From DYRB01 sp963709645 (GTDB lineage: Bacteria; Pseudomonadota; Gammaproteobacteria; Chromatiales; Chromatiaceae), in NCBI GenBank assembly GCA_963709645.1, contig CAVPXP010000003.1, positions 248,001 to 312,000 on the forward strand: a stretch of 64,000 nucleotides of DNA, in the 5' to 3' direction. Each line of letters starts with the position of its first letter. The first letter of the stretch is position 1. Below, one piece after another: positions 48,617-57,681 of the stretch. Made by a program: the position numbers and the translations under genes. The notes under the pieces are model-generated. The model was not told the DNA's origin. It made no database searches and saw only the letters and a list, made by a program, of their open reading frames with translations.

Positions 48617-48643
48617 TTCACCCCACCTTGACGCGCCCTTGAC
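48617..48643 (+). promoter_or_regulatory. Three 11-bp-spaced direct repeats before the SulP gene
   Basis: TTCAC at 48617, TTGAC at 48628 and TTGAC at 48639 recur with an exact 11-bp period, the helical spacing preferred by OmpR-family dimers. They lie about 75 bases upstream of the SulP start and immediately after the kinase gene, so the adjacent regulator is the likely ligand. TTCAC-N6 resembles a cre tag, so cross-binding by CreB is possible. Confidence 0.55.
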
Positions 48644-48716
48644 GTTGGCCCCGGGTACCCTTGTATCCGCCGTACACGCCATTCGGCGCACGCTCATCCC
48701 GCCGAGGTGTATCCAG

Positions 48717-50585
48717 ATGTCTTCGTCACCGGCCCCGTCCGCTCCCCGCCCAGGCAAGCCCAATGCGGCATCACCCGTACCCTGGCTGCTGGCCCTGTTC
48801 CCCTTCCTGCGCTGGTGGCGCCGGGTAGATCGCGGCACCCTCAAGGTCGACTTCCTGGCGGGTCTCACCGGCGCGGTGGTGGTCCTCCCCCAGGGCGTCG
48901 CCTTTGCCACGATCGCTGGCATGCCGCCCGAGTACGGGCTCTACGCCGGCATCGTCCCCGCCATCGTCGCCGCGCTCTGGGGCTCCTCATGGCACCTGGT
49001 TTCGGGACCGACGACCGCGGCCTCCATCGTGGTGTTCTCCGGCCTCTCCGTCATGGCCGAACCGGGGAGCGTGGACTATGTGCGACTGGCCCTGACCCTG
49101 ACCCTCATGGTGGGCGTGTTGGAGCTGGTCATGGGGCTCGCCCGCCTCGGGTCCCTGGTCAACTTCATCTCCCACTCGGTGGTGGTTGGCTTCACCGCCG
49201 GGGCCGCCCTTCTGATCGCCGCCAACCAGTTCAAGAACTTCTTTGGCATCGAGATCCCCCGCGGCCTGCACTTCCACGAGATGCTTGGGACCTTGCTTCT
49301 GAACGTCGAGCACATCAACCCCTTCGTCTTCGGCGTTGGTGTCGCCACCCTGGCCCTGGGGCTTCTGGTTCGGCACCTGTTTCCCCGCTTCCCCTACATG
49401 ATCGTTGCTATGGTCGGGGGTAGCTTGGTCGCCTTCGTGTTGAACCAGTTGTTGGGTGTCGACCACACGGGCATTCGCACCATCGGGGCCCTGCCAGGGG
49501 GATTGCCGCCCCTGTCGATGCCCGACTTCTCGCTGCATACCATCCGGCAGCTCGCCCCGTTGGTCCTCGCGACCACCCTGTTTGCCCTCACCGAGGCGGT
49601 CTCCATCGCCCGCGCGCTAGGCGCACGGGCTCACCAGCACATCGACGGCAACCAGGAGTTCATCGGCCAGGGGCTGTCCAACATCGCCGGCTCCTTCTTC
49701 TCCGGCTACGTGGCCACCGGCTCCTTCAACCGCAGCGGACTCAATTTCCAGGCCGGGGCCCGCACACCCTTGGCGGCCGTCTTCGCGGGCGTGCTGCTGG
49801 CCGGCGTCGTGGTGCTGGTAGCCCCCCTGGCGGCCTATCTGCCCAACGCGGCCATGGCGGCGATCCTGTTCATGGTGGCCTGGGGCCTCATCGACTTCCA
49901 TGCCATCCAGAACATCCTGCGGGCCAGCCGGTCCGACACCGGTGTGCTGGCGGTGACCTTCTTCTCCACTCTCTTCCTGGAGTTGGAGTTCGCCATCATG
50001 GCCGGCGTACTTCTGTCCCTGGCCCTCTACCTCAACCGCACCTCGCGCCCCAGGTTGCTCACCCGAGTGCCGGATCCACGCACCCCTGGGCGTGACTTCG
50101 TGACCGATCCCAACCTGCCGGAGTGTCCCCAAGTGAAGGTTGCACGGCTCGACGGCTCGCTCTTCTTCGGGGCCGTGAGCCACGTGGCCGAGAGGCTGGG
50201 CAAGATGGAGGAGGAACGGCCGGGGCAGCGCCACCTGCTCATTTCCGCCACCGGGATCAACTTTATCGACGTGGCCGGGGCCGAGTTTCTGGCGGACGAG
50301 GCCAAGCGCCGGCGTTCCCAGGGAGGCGGACTCTACCTGATCAGGCTCAAGCCCGGTGTGTGTGAGCCTCTGAACCGCGGCGGTTATATCAACGACATCG
50401 GGCGCGAGAACCTGTTCTCCGGCAAGACCGAGGCCGTCGCCGCGGTCACCGCCAAGCTCGATCCGGAGATCTGCCGTACCTGCACGGCACGCATCTTCCT
50501 GGAGTGTGCCGGCAAGCCCGGCCCAGGCGCCCAGACCCAGGGCAGCGCTCCCAAGGACACCTTGGCCGCTCCAGCGGCCGTCTAA
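48717..50585 (+). CDS. SulP-family anion transporter with STAS domain
   Basis: 622 residues from the ATG at 48717 (GAGGTG upstream). The N-terminal membrane domain has about 12-14 segments, with the SulP features FLAGLTGAVVVLPQGVAFAT, PPEYGLYAGIVPAIVAALWG and FNRSGLNFQAGARTPLAAVF. The STAS domain runs from about residue 480 (VARLDGSLFFGAVSHVAERL; INFIDVAGAEFLADEA). The C-terminus adds a Cys-containing tail, DPEICRTCTARIFLEC, unusual for the family and possibly metal- or redox-binding. The substrate may be sulfate, bicarbonate or another anion. It is 107 bases downstream of a two-component pair and followed by a UspA gene. Confidence 0.9.
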   Translation: MSSSPAPSAPRPGKPNAASPVPWLLALFPFLRWWRRVDRGTLKVDFLAGLTGAVVVLPQGVAFATIAGMPPEYGLYAGIVPAIVAALWGSSWHLVSGPTTAASIVVFSGLSVMAEPGSVDYVRLALTLTLMVGVLELVMGLARLGSLVNFISHSVVVGFTAGAALLIAANQFKNFFGIEIPRGLHFHEMLGTLLLNVEHINPFVFGVGVATLALGLLVRHLFPRFPYMIVAMVGGSLVAFVLNQLLGVDHTGIRTIGALPGGLPPLSMPDFSLHTIRQLAPLVLATTLFALTEAVSIARALGARAHQHIDGNQEFIGQGLSNIAGSFFSGYVATGSFNRSGLNFQAGARTPLAAVFAGVLLAGVVVLVAPLAAYLPNAAMAAILFMVAWGLIDFHAIQNILRASRSDTGVLAVTFFSTLFLELEFAIMAGVLLSLALYLNRTSRPRLLTRVPDPRTPGRDFVTDPNLPECPQVKVARLDGSLFFGAVSHVAERLGKMEEERPGQRHLLISATGINFIDVAGAEFLADEAKRRRSQGGGLYLIRLKPGVCEPLNRGGYINDIGRENLFSGKTEAVAAVTAKLDPEICRTCTARIFLECAGKPGPGAQTQGSAPKDTLAAPAAV

Positions 50586-50654
50586 CACGACCAACAGTGC
50601 GGCCTCCAACAGAGCCTCTGACAATCCCAAGCGCCTCAAAAGGAGCGACAGACC

Positions 50655-51176
50655 ATGCCCAACGAGCCAATCATCCTTGCCGCGGTGGACCTAGATCGCC
50701 GCGCCCTGCCCGTCATCGCCCACGCCGCCCGCCTTGCGGCCCTTTGCCAGGGTCACCTCGCGCTGGTACACGTAGTGGATTATGCCGGCGGATACGAGTC
50801 CGACCACCCAAGCCCCCAGCGCCCGGGCAGGGTCCTGGAGGACATGATCCGTCATGCCCGGGCATCGCTGATCGGGATGGTCAGTCACCTGGAGCTGCCC
50901 ACCAACCCAGTGGAGGTCCGCGTCGAGGCCGGTCCCGTTGTCGAGACCCTGGGGGACCTCGCCGGTGCCCTGAAACCCCGCTACTGTGTGGTCGGCCAGA
51001 CGCGGCTCGGCCCATTGAGCAGCACAGCAGGCCTCTCCGCGGCACTGAAGGCGCGGGCCAATTGCGAGGTGCTGGTCGTACCGGGTGCAGGGGAAAGGAC
51101 GCGGGGTGGGCTACTTGCACGGGTGCGTCATTGGCTGGGGAGAGACTGGGGTGTCCCGACCGGACACACCCATTGA
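50655..51176 (+). CDS. Universal stress protein UspA-like
   Basis: 173 residues with AGGAG 10 bases upstream. UspA fold: IILAAVDLDRRALPVIAHAA, LALVHVVDYAGGY, and a C-terminal strand CEVLVVPGAGE. The ATP-binding G-x2-G-x9-G(S/T) motif is altered (GQTRLGPLSSTAGLSA), so it may be a non-nucleotide-binding class. It follows the SulP gene by 69 bases and is probably co-transcribed. Confidence 0.8.
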   Translation: MPNEPIILAAVDLDRRALPVIAHAARLAALCQGHLALVHVVDYAGGYESDHPSPQRPGRVLEDMIRHARASLIGMVSHLELPTNPVEVRVEAGPVVETLGDLAGALKPRYCVVGQTRLGPLSSTAGLSAALKARANCEVLVVPGAGERTRGGLLARVRHWLGRDWGVPTGHTH

Positions 51177-51242
51177 GGGAACGCCTGAGTCGAGGCCCGG
51201 CGGGCGGTTCCCCTGGCGTTGGAATCTGGTGCTGGGACTTAG

Positions 51243-51392
51243 GGAACCGCCGATTTGTGGCGGTTCCCGTGCGGGGCAGGATGGCCCGCCATTTTCGATG
51301 GCGTTAAGCCGTTGAAAATGGAGCGTTCCACGAGTCGCGCCTCGGGAAACGCGAGCTGATTCAAGCCAGGGATGGCTTCAATCAGCATCTCC
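51243..51392. mobile_element. MITE-like element, copy 3, with target duplication
   Basis: 150 bp, the same family as 12492-12641. Ends are GGAACCGCCGATT and AATCAGCATCTCC. It is flanked by TTAG at 51239-51242 and 51393-51396 (CTTAG if extended by one), consistent with the YTAR target preference seen for copy 2. Non-coding. Confidence 0.78.
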
Positions 51393-51458
51393 TTAGACCG
51401 GGGAGACGATGGGGCAGGACGTCCCTGCCCAGCCCCATCGGGTGCTGGACGGCCCGGA

Positions 51459-53414
51459 TCAGGCGGCCTTGACCACCAGCACGGCGCAGGGGGTCTCGTT
51501 GAGGATGCGCTCGGAGGTGCTGCCGAGCAGGACTCGCTCCAGACCGGTGCGGCCATGGCTGCCCGTGACGATGAGGTCCGCGTCCCTTTCCCGCGCCAGG
51601 GTGGCGATCGCCTCCGCCGGATCGCCCTCGAGCACCCTCCCCTGCGCAGCGGCTCCGTCGCCCTGCATGTGGGCAACGACCCGCGCCACGGCCTGTTCCG
51701 CCTCGGCGCGGCGCTCGTGACCGTAGCTTGGCTTATGGACAGAGGTCACCGTGATCGGCGTGCCGCAGACACGCGCCAGGTTGCCGGCGGTGACTGCCGC
51801 GGCGTCCGCAAAGCGCGAACCATCCGTCGCGAGCACGATGTGCCGGCCCTCAACATGCGCCGCGCGGGGGACCACCAGGACATTGCAGTGGGCCTGGCCG
51901 ATGACTTGAGCGGTGGCATGACCGAGCATCAGCCGCGCCAGCCCGCGCCGGCCGCGCCGGCCCATCACGATGACGTCAGCGTTAATACGCTCTGCAAGGT
52001 CCACGATCTCCCGATCCACCCGCTCCCCCTGGATCAGGTGGGTCTCGCAGGTCACACCGGCGGCGTCCGCCTGGGCCTTGATCCCGTCCAGGTGGTCCTG
52101 GGCCTTGGCCATTTCCTGCTTGAGGATGGACTCGCCCAGCCCCTCGTGCACCACGCCCGTGGCCACCAGGGACATCACGTGCACCTGCGCCCCGCACTTG
52201 CTGGCCATGCCCATGGCCTCGCGCACCGCGGCGCCGCTGAACTCGGAACCGTCGCTGGCCACCAGGAAACGCTCGAAGCGCCCCACCGGCGAGAGCTGGG
52301 CGGCCGGGGCCACCCCGGCGGAAGGCGCGACGACCGCGGGACCAGCCGCTGCCAAGGCGGCGGCCTCTGCCAGCCGGTGCTCGCGCATCCCCTTGTAGAG
52401 GGCGTGGAGGATCATGAGGGCACCGAAGATCAGGGCGAAGGCCAGGGCCCCCTCGCCGATACCGTCCAACAGTCCGCGGGTGCCCTGATCCATACGGGTG
52501 AAGCGGCCCAACTCCGAGAGATAACCCGGGATGTAGAAGAAACGGCTGACCAGAACCAGCAGCATGATGGCGGCCATGACGAACTTCACCACATAGTCCT
52601 TGACGTAAGTGGTCCCGATGGCGCCGATCTGGATGCCGAACAGGGAACCGGCCAGGATGATCATGGACAGCCGGATGTCCACGAATCCGTCCAGGGCATA
52701 GAAGAAGCTGCCCCCCAGGCCCATGACGAAGGCGATGACCAACTCGGTGGCGCTTGCCACCAAGGCCGGCAGCCCGAGCAGGTACATCATGGCCGGAACG
52801 CCGATGAAGCCGCCGACCGCGATCGTTGCCGCCAGCAGGCCGGTGGCAAAACCCATCGGTGCCAGCACCAGGAACGAGACCCGAGCGTCCATGCTCTTGA
52901 AGTAGATCATGGTCCCCGGGATCTCCAGGCCGCGCACCCAGCGCACCAGATTGGTCAGCTCCTTGGGCTTATCCTGCTTGACGTTGTCGCCGCGCTTCTC
53001 GCGGATGGCGTCGCGCAGCACCAGGCCGCCGACGATACCGAGCACTACCACGAAGACCCCCGATACATAGAGGTTGGTCCCGGCCGCCCCGAAGGCCTCG
53101 CGGATGCCGACCATGACATGCTTGCCGAACAGCACCCCGGCCTCGGCGAAGATGCCCAGGACGACGCCGAGCTTGATGTCCACCTGCCCGTACTTGTGGC
53201 GCTTGTGCGCCCCCACCAGGGCCTTGGGGAACTTATGAGCCATGTTGCTGGCCACCGCGACGACGGCGGGGACACCCAGGCTCATCATGGCCGGGGTCAG
53301 CACGAAGGCCCCGCCGGACCCGATGAAGCCGCTCACCATGCCGCCGATGAAGCCGACCAGGAACAGGATGAGGGAGGTCGTGAGGGTAAGATCGATGAAG
53401 TTGATGTGTTCCAT
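51459..53414 (-). CDS. TauE/SafE permease fused to two UspA domains
   Basis: 651 residues from the ATG at 53414. The first about 330 residues are a TSUP permease with 8-9 membrane segments (LILFLVGFIGGMVSGFIGSG; FATGLLAATIAVGGFIGVPA). Two UspA domains follow; both have the nucleotide-binding pattern, GRRGRRGLARLMLGHATAQV in the first and GSHGRTGLERVLLGSTSERI in the second. TSUP proteins export sulfite, sulfoacetate or related anions. The Usp tandem may gate transport by ATP or stress state. The ribosome site (GGAGAG) is 12 bases from the ATG. Followed upstream on the same strand by a small membrane protein gene and a further Usp-like gene. Confidence 0.9.
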   Translation of the reverse strand: MEHINFIDLTLTTSLILFLVGFIGGMVSGFIGSGGAFVLTPAMMSLGVPAVVAVASNMAHKFPKALVGAHKRHKYGQVDIKLGVVLGIFAEAGVLFGKHVMVGIREAFGAAGTNLYVSGVFVVVLGIVGGLVLRDAIREKRGDNVKQDKPKELTNLVRWVRGLEIPGTMIYFKSMDARVSFLVLAPMGFATGLLAATIAVGGFIGVPAMMYLLGLPALVASATELVIAFVMGLGGSFFYALDGFVDIRLSMIILAGSLFGIQIGAIGTTYVKDYVVKFVMAAIMLLVLVSRFFYIPGYLSELGRFTRMDQGTRGLLDGIGEGALAFALIFGALMILHALYKGMREHRLAEAAALAAAGPAVVAPSAGVAPAAQLSPVGRFERFLVASDGSEFSGAAVREAMGMASKCGAQVHVMSLVATGVVHEGLGESILKQEMAKAQDHLDGIKAQADAAGVTCETHLIQGERVDREIVDLAERINADVIVMGRRGRRGLARLMLGHATAQVIGQAHCNVLVVPRAAHVEGRHIVLATDGSRFADAAAVTAGNLARVCGTPITVTSVHKPSYGHERRAEAEQAVARVVAHMQGDGAAAQGRVLEGDPAEAIATLARERDADLIVTGSHGRTGLERVLLGSTSERILNETPCAVLVVKAA

Positions 53415-53431
53415 GACTGCAATTTCTCTCC

Positions 53432-53698
53432 TTATTGCTTCTTGGCACGCAGGCCGAGCAGGTCCCAAAAATGCCCGGTGAAGGCCCCGTGGACAAATGA
53501 GAAGACCATCGCGATAGCGAGCGGTATCAGCGCATAGAGCTTGTGCCCCTCTTGGGTCTGGTGGGCCAGGGCCGTCAGCTGATCGGCGAAGACAAAGAGC
53601 AGGAGATAGAGCCCCGCGCTCGCCGCCCCGAGGATCAGGGTGGTTGCCATGGCGCGGGACCGGATAGGAGTGCCTCTCGGCGGACTACTTGGACTCAT
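53432..53698 (-). CDS. Small membrane protein next to the TauE-UspA fusion
   Basis: 88 residues from the ATG at 53698; an ATG at 53650 (MATTLILGAASAGLYLLLFV) is an alternative that would give a 72-residue protein starting directly at the first membrane segment. Two hydrophobic segments (TLILGAASAGLYLLLFVFAD and LIPLAIAMVFSFVHGAFTGH) and a charged C-terminus (LRAKKQ). It ends 17 bases before the TauE-UspA start on the same strand. Small two-segment proteins with FVHGAFTGHFWDLLGL are seen next to such permeases and may be accessory subunits. Function unknown. Confidence 0.7.
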   Translation of the reverse strand: MSPSSPPRGTPIRSRAMATTLILGAASAGLYLLLFVFADQLTALAHQTQEGHKLYALIPLAIAMVFSFVHGAFTGHFWDLLGLRAKKQ

Positions 53699-53767
53699 TG
53701 GGTTTTCTCTGTGGATGTGGAATCAGGGTATCTGGTCGCAGGCGCCGCGAAAGGCGCGGCATGAGGT

Positions 53768-54298
53768 CTAGGGGCTGTCGGCCCCGGCCACCACGACCCA
53801 GGGAACGTCTAGGCCGCGACTGTCGCCGGTCCCCGCAACGACGCGGTCGGCAAAGGGATCATCGGCGCTGACGACGACGAACAGGAGCCCGCTGCGGGCG
53901 CGGGCGTAAGCGACGATATCCTTGAGGATGTCGCGCCCCAGACGGACGATCTCCAGGCGGTGTCCTGCCGCGGTCAAGGCACTGGCCAGGCCCTCGCGCT
54001 GCGCATCCATGGCCGCATGGAGCCCGCCCTCGGCCAGGTCGGTGAGCACGTCCAGATCCGCATCCATGCGCGCGCAGGCATTGTGGGCATAGCGCAGGGC
54101 CCCCGGGCGCACCTGCCCGTGCACGGCCAGTGCGACGCGCCGCCGCGATTGGTGTCTGGCCTCACCAGCGGGGCGCGCGTCGGGCACGCCGAGCACGGCC
54201 TTCTTGTCCTCGTACGGCAGGTACTCGCCCAAGTGGGCGTAGGCGAGGCCGTTCATGGCCCTTTCGAGGTCGGCCAGCAGGCCGCGTTTGGTCTTCAT
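53768..54298 (-). CDS. UspA-like protein
   Basis: 176 residues from the ATG at 54298 with GGAGGG 8 bases upstream. An N-terminal helical part (LADLERAMNGLAYAHLGEYL) precedes a Usp-like alpha/beta domain: VALAVHGQVRPGALRYAHNA, DVLTDLAEG, LEIVRLGRDILKDIVAYA and LFVVVSADD. The Gly-rich ATP motif is not present. It stands 69 bases upstream of the small membrane protein gene, forming a three-gene stress or anion-transport group with TauE-UspA. Confidence 0.7.
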   Translation of the reverse strand: MKTKRGLLADLERAMNGLAYAHLGEYLPYEDKKAVLGVPDARPAGEARHQSRRRVALAVHGQVRPGALRYAHNACARMDADLDVLTDLAEGGLHAAMDAQREGLASALTAAGHRLEIVRLGRDILKDIVAYARARSGLLFVVVSADDPFADRVVAGTGDSRGLDVPWVVVAGADSP

Positions 54299-54532
54299 GG
54301 GGGGTGCCCTCCGCTGTCTTGGGATGCCAGATGGGCAGCAAGCGGCGTGCCAGGCGATGACTAGCTCCATCACACTGAAAAACCGTGTGTTTTCTTTGGG
54401 GTCTGACTCGATCAGGCGTTTCGGAATCGCAACGCGGGCGTCGGACCCATGCGCAACGCCTTGGGCCAACGAGGGTTGCGGGCTCTGTTACAATTGCACA
54501 ACGAAGTGTTGCGATATGAAACACCCGCCCCC

Positions 54533-56210
54533 ATGCCCAGCCTGCAGCGCAAGATCAAGCTCGGCTATTACGCCTTCGCCGGCGCGGTCGCGGGGGTCGC
54601 CCTGCTGGCCTATAGCGACCTCACCTATCTGGAACACAACATTGCGCCGGACGTAGCCGCCTCCCGCCTGCTGGACGCCGTGCTGGAGATCCGCCGCTAT
54701 GAAAAGAACTGGTTTCTCTATGGCGGCGCGGGGACCCTGGCCGAGGTGGAGTCCTACGCCGGACAGGCCCAGGAGCTGATCGCCGCGGCCCGCCCGCAGC
54801 TCTTGGAGCTGGGCGGGGCAAGCGACCTGGACCGCCTGGATGCAGACCTGGCCGCCTACCGCCGGTTGCTCGCCGAAGTCCAGGGACGGACAAGCGTCCC
54901 GGGAGGCACGACTCCAGGGATGGAGGAGGTAGAGCGGCGTCTGGAACAGCCGCCGAGGAGCCGCGAGGGACGAGATGTCCAGGGAACGCCGAGCGGGCCA
55001 GACGGCACCACTCCGGGGGCGGAAGAGGTGGAGCGGCGTTCGGACCAGCCGCCCAGTAACCGAGGGGGACAAGAGGACCAGGCCCAGGCCCCCCCGAACG
55101 GCCCCAAGGCGATCGCGATACGCCAGGCCGGTCGCCGCCTGGCCGACGGGGCCGAGGGCATCGCGCATGCTCGCCATGCGCGCCTGCAGGAAGCAATCGC
55201 CAAGTCGCGGGCGACCCTGCTCGCCGCCGGTGCCCTGGCAATCGTCCTCTCGATCCTCGCTGCGCAGTGGCTGGCCGGACGCACCACCCGGCCGTTGGGA
55301 CTTCTGGTGGAACAGCTCCGCGATATCGCGGCAGGACGCTACGACCAGGTGGCGCCAGTCTCCGAGGATCGGGAGATCCTGGCGGTCAGCACGGCGGCCA
55401 ACCGGATGCTCGCCGAGCTGGAGGCCCGCCGCCGCCACCTGGTCCAGGCAGAGAAGCTCGCCTCCCTGGGGACGCTGGTCTCAGGGGTAGCCCACGAGCT
55501 GAACAACCCGCTGTCCAACGTCTCCACCTCCTGCCAGATCCTGATCGAGGAGCTGGCCACAGCGGACCAGACACAGATGCAGGGAGTGGCTCTCTCAGAT
55601 CGACACCGAGACCGAGCGCGCCCGCAACATCGTGCGGACCCTGCTGGACTTCAGCCGCGACGGGGCCTTTCGCAAGTCCGCCTCGCCCTGCGCCCGCTGA
55701 TAGAACGGACGCTGCTGCTGGTGGGACCGGCCGCGAAACGCGCCGCCAATGGGGCCGACCTGGAGGTCAATGTGCCCGAGGGCCTGACGGTCGACGCCGA
55801 CCCCCAGCGCCTACAGCAGGTCCTGGTCAACCTGATCGGCAACGCCCTGGACGCGGGCGGGCCTGGGGTGCTGGGTAAGCATCTCCGCGCGGGTCTGCGA
55901 CGCCGCGACCTTCAAGATGCCCGAGCACAGCGTCTGCGGACGCTCCGGGGTGCCCGCCTCCAACGGGGCGCGTCTGGTCCTGATCGCGGTGGAGGACCGG
56001 GGTCCCGGCATCGCCCCGGAGGTCCTCCCGCGGGTCTTCGACCCCTTCTTCACCACCAAGGCCGTCGGCCACGGGTCGGGACTCGGGCTCTATGTCAGCC
56101 AGGAGATCGTCCACCAGCACGACGGCTGCATCGGGGTGAGCAGCCGGCCCGGCGAGGGGACCCGGTTCCTCATCGCCCTGCCCTGCAGCGACACCCAGGG
56201 GACGCCATGA
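54533..56210 (+). CDS. Sensor histidine kinase, NtrC-system partner (frameshifted)
   Basis: About 559 codons with shifts near 55590, 55670 and 55870. The ATG at 54533 lacks a good ribosome site; an upstream in-frame ATG at 54449 is possible. Membrane segment at residues 12-30, a periplasmic helical-bundle sensor domain (LDAVLEIRRYEKNWFLYGG), a second membrane segment (LLAAGALAIVLSILAAQWLA), HAMP, the H-box EKLASLGTLVSGVAHELNNP, then, across shifts, TETERARNIVRTLLDFSR, VNLIGNALDA, DRGPGIAPEVLPRVFDPFF and GSGLGLYVSQEIV. The sensor carries a 33-codon tandem repeat. Stop and the regulator's start overlap as ATGA. Confidence 0.85.
54905..55080 (+). repeat. Two-copy 99-bp coding repeat in the kinase sensor domain
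   Basis: A 33-codon unit begins GTTPGMEEVERRLEQPP (from 54905) and recurs as GTTPGAEEVERRSDQPP (from 55004), the second copy slightly shorter. It inserts a charged, Pro-rich loop in the periplasmic helical bundle. Synonymous and non-synonymous differences show that it is not a recent assembly duplication. Confidence 0.7.
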
Positions 56211-57568
56211 ACAAGCAACAGGGCCAGATCCTGGTCATCGACGACGAGGCCATCGCGCTCAAGAACCTGCTGCATATCCTGCGCAAGGAGGGCTACGCGG
56301 TGACCGGGGCGCAGAGTGGCCAGGCCGGGCTCAAGGCCCTGTCGGACCGATCCTTCGACCTCGTCATCACGGATCTGCGCATGGAGCGGGTGGATGGTCT
56401 GGCCATTCTCCGGCACTGCCGCGAGCACCTGCCGGACGCCAGGGTCATCGTGCTGACCGGCCACGCCACCGTCTCCTCGGCGGTAGATGCCATGAAGGAG
56501 GGGGCCTTCCACTACATCGCCAAGCCCTTCCGGCTCGACGAGGTGCGCCATGTGGTGCGCGAGGCCCTGGAGCTAGCCCACCTCAAGCGCGAGAACCGGG
56601 CCCTGCGGGCGCAGGTCGAGGCACAGGTCGGTATCGGGCGGCCTATCACCCAGGACCCCATCATGACCAAACTCCTGGAGACAGCGCGCCAGATCGCCCC
56701 AACGGACTGTAACGTCATCATCACCGGCGCCAGCGGGACCGGCAAGGAGCTGGTGGCACGCTACATCCACGCCCATAGTGGGCGTGGGGTCGGACCCTTC
56801 GTGGCGGTGAACTGCGGTGCCTTGAGCGAAGAACTCCTGGCCAACGAGCTCTTCGGCCACGACAAGGGGGCCTACACCGGCGCGGCAGAGGGCCGGGCCG
56901 GGCTGATCGAGGCCGCCGTCGGCGGCACCCTGTTCCTGGACGAGATCACCGAGATGTCCCTTGGGATGCAGGTCAAGCTCCTACGGGTCATCCAGGAGCG
57001 CGAGGTCCTCCGCCTGGGCAGCACCCGCCCGGTGAAGGTCGATGTGCGCTACCTCGCCGCCACCAACCGCGACCTGCCCGAGGCGGTCGCCTCGGGCAGG
57101 TTCCGCCAAGACCTGTACTACCGCCTCAACGTCATGCACCTGGAGCCTACCGCTGCTGGCCGAGCGGCGCGGCGACGTGCCTCTGCTGGCCTACCACTTC
57201 CTCCACCGGGCTGCAGAGGCGATGGGGCGCGACGTCCGGACATCGCCCCCGAGGCCATGGCCCTGCTCACTGGTTACGGCTTTCCGGGCAATGTCCGGGA
57301 GTTGGCCAACCTCGTCGAGCGTGGGGTGGCCCTGGCCACCGGCAACACGCTGGGCCCCGAGGAACTACCCGACGACCTGCGGGAACTGCGGGTCCAGACC
57401 TATCGGCGCGACCCGGATGTCCTGCCCAGCCTGGAGGCCCAGGAGGCGGACTACATCCAATGGGTCCTGACCCAGACCGGCGGCAACCGCACCCGCGCCG
57501 CTGAGATTCTGGGCATCGACCGCGTCTCCCTGTGGCGCCGGCTCAAACGCTACGGGTTGGACGGCTGA
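56207..57568 (+). CDS. NtrC-type sigma-54 response regulator (two compensating frameshifts)
   Basis: About 453 residues. The receiver (ILVIDDEAIALKNLLHIL; DLVITDLRMERVDG; VLTGHAT; YIAKPF), the AAA+ domain with Walker A GASGTGKE, the GAFTGA-loop variant ELFGHDKGAYTGAAEGRAG, Walker B GGTLFLDEITE, and the C-terminal Fis-type helix-turn-helix (NRTRAAEILGIDRVSLWRRL) are all clear. Between about 57145 and 57240 the frame shifts and returns; the true text reads LPLLAERRGDVPLLAYHFLH. It activates sigma-54 promoters upon phosphorylation by the overlapping kinase. Targets could be the adjacent TauE or carbon-uptake genes; that is inference. Confidence 0.92.
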   Translation: MNKQQGQILVIDDEAIALKNLLHILRKEGYAVTGAQSGQAGLKALSDRSFDLVITDLRMERVDGLAILRHCREHLPDARVIVLTGHATVSSAVDAMKEGAFHYIAKPFRLDEVRHVVREALELAHLKRENRALRAQVEAQVGIGRPITQDPIMTKLLETARQIAPTDCNVIITGASGTGKELVARYIHAHSGRGVGPFVAVNCGALSEELLANELFGHDKGAYTGAAEGRAGLIEAAVGGTLFLDEITEMSLGMQVKLLRVIQEREVLRLGSTRPVKVDVRYLAATNRDLPEAVASGRFRQDLYYRLNVMHLEPTAAGRAARRRASAGLPLPPPGCRGDGARRPDIAPEAMALLTGYGFPGNVRELANLVERGVALATGNTLGPEELPDDLRELRVQTYRRDPDVLPSLEAQEADYIQWVLTQTGGNRTRAAEILGIDRVSLWRRLKRYGLDG

Positions 57569-57681
57569 CGCCACGCTGGCCAGGCGCGCCGGCAGCGGCA
57601 CGGGATCGATGCGCCGACCGGCTTGCCGCTGAGCACGCCTCAACCCAAGGCCGGCTCCAGCCATACTGCGGAGACAGCCGG

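Noticed and set aside
51372..53537. Rightward 721-codon frame opposite TauE-UspA
   Set aside because: Antisense shadow of a gene with clear TSUP and Usp motifs.
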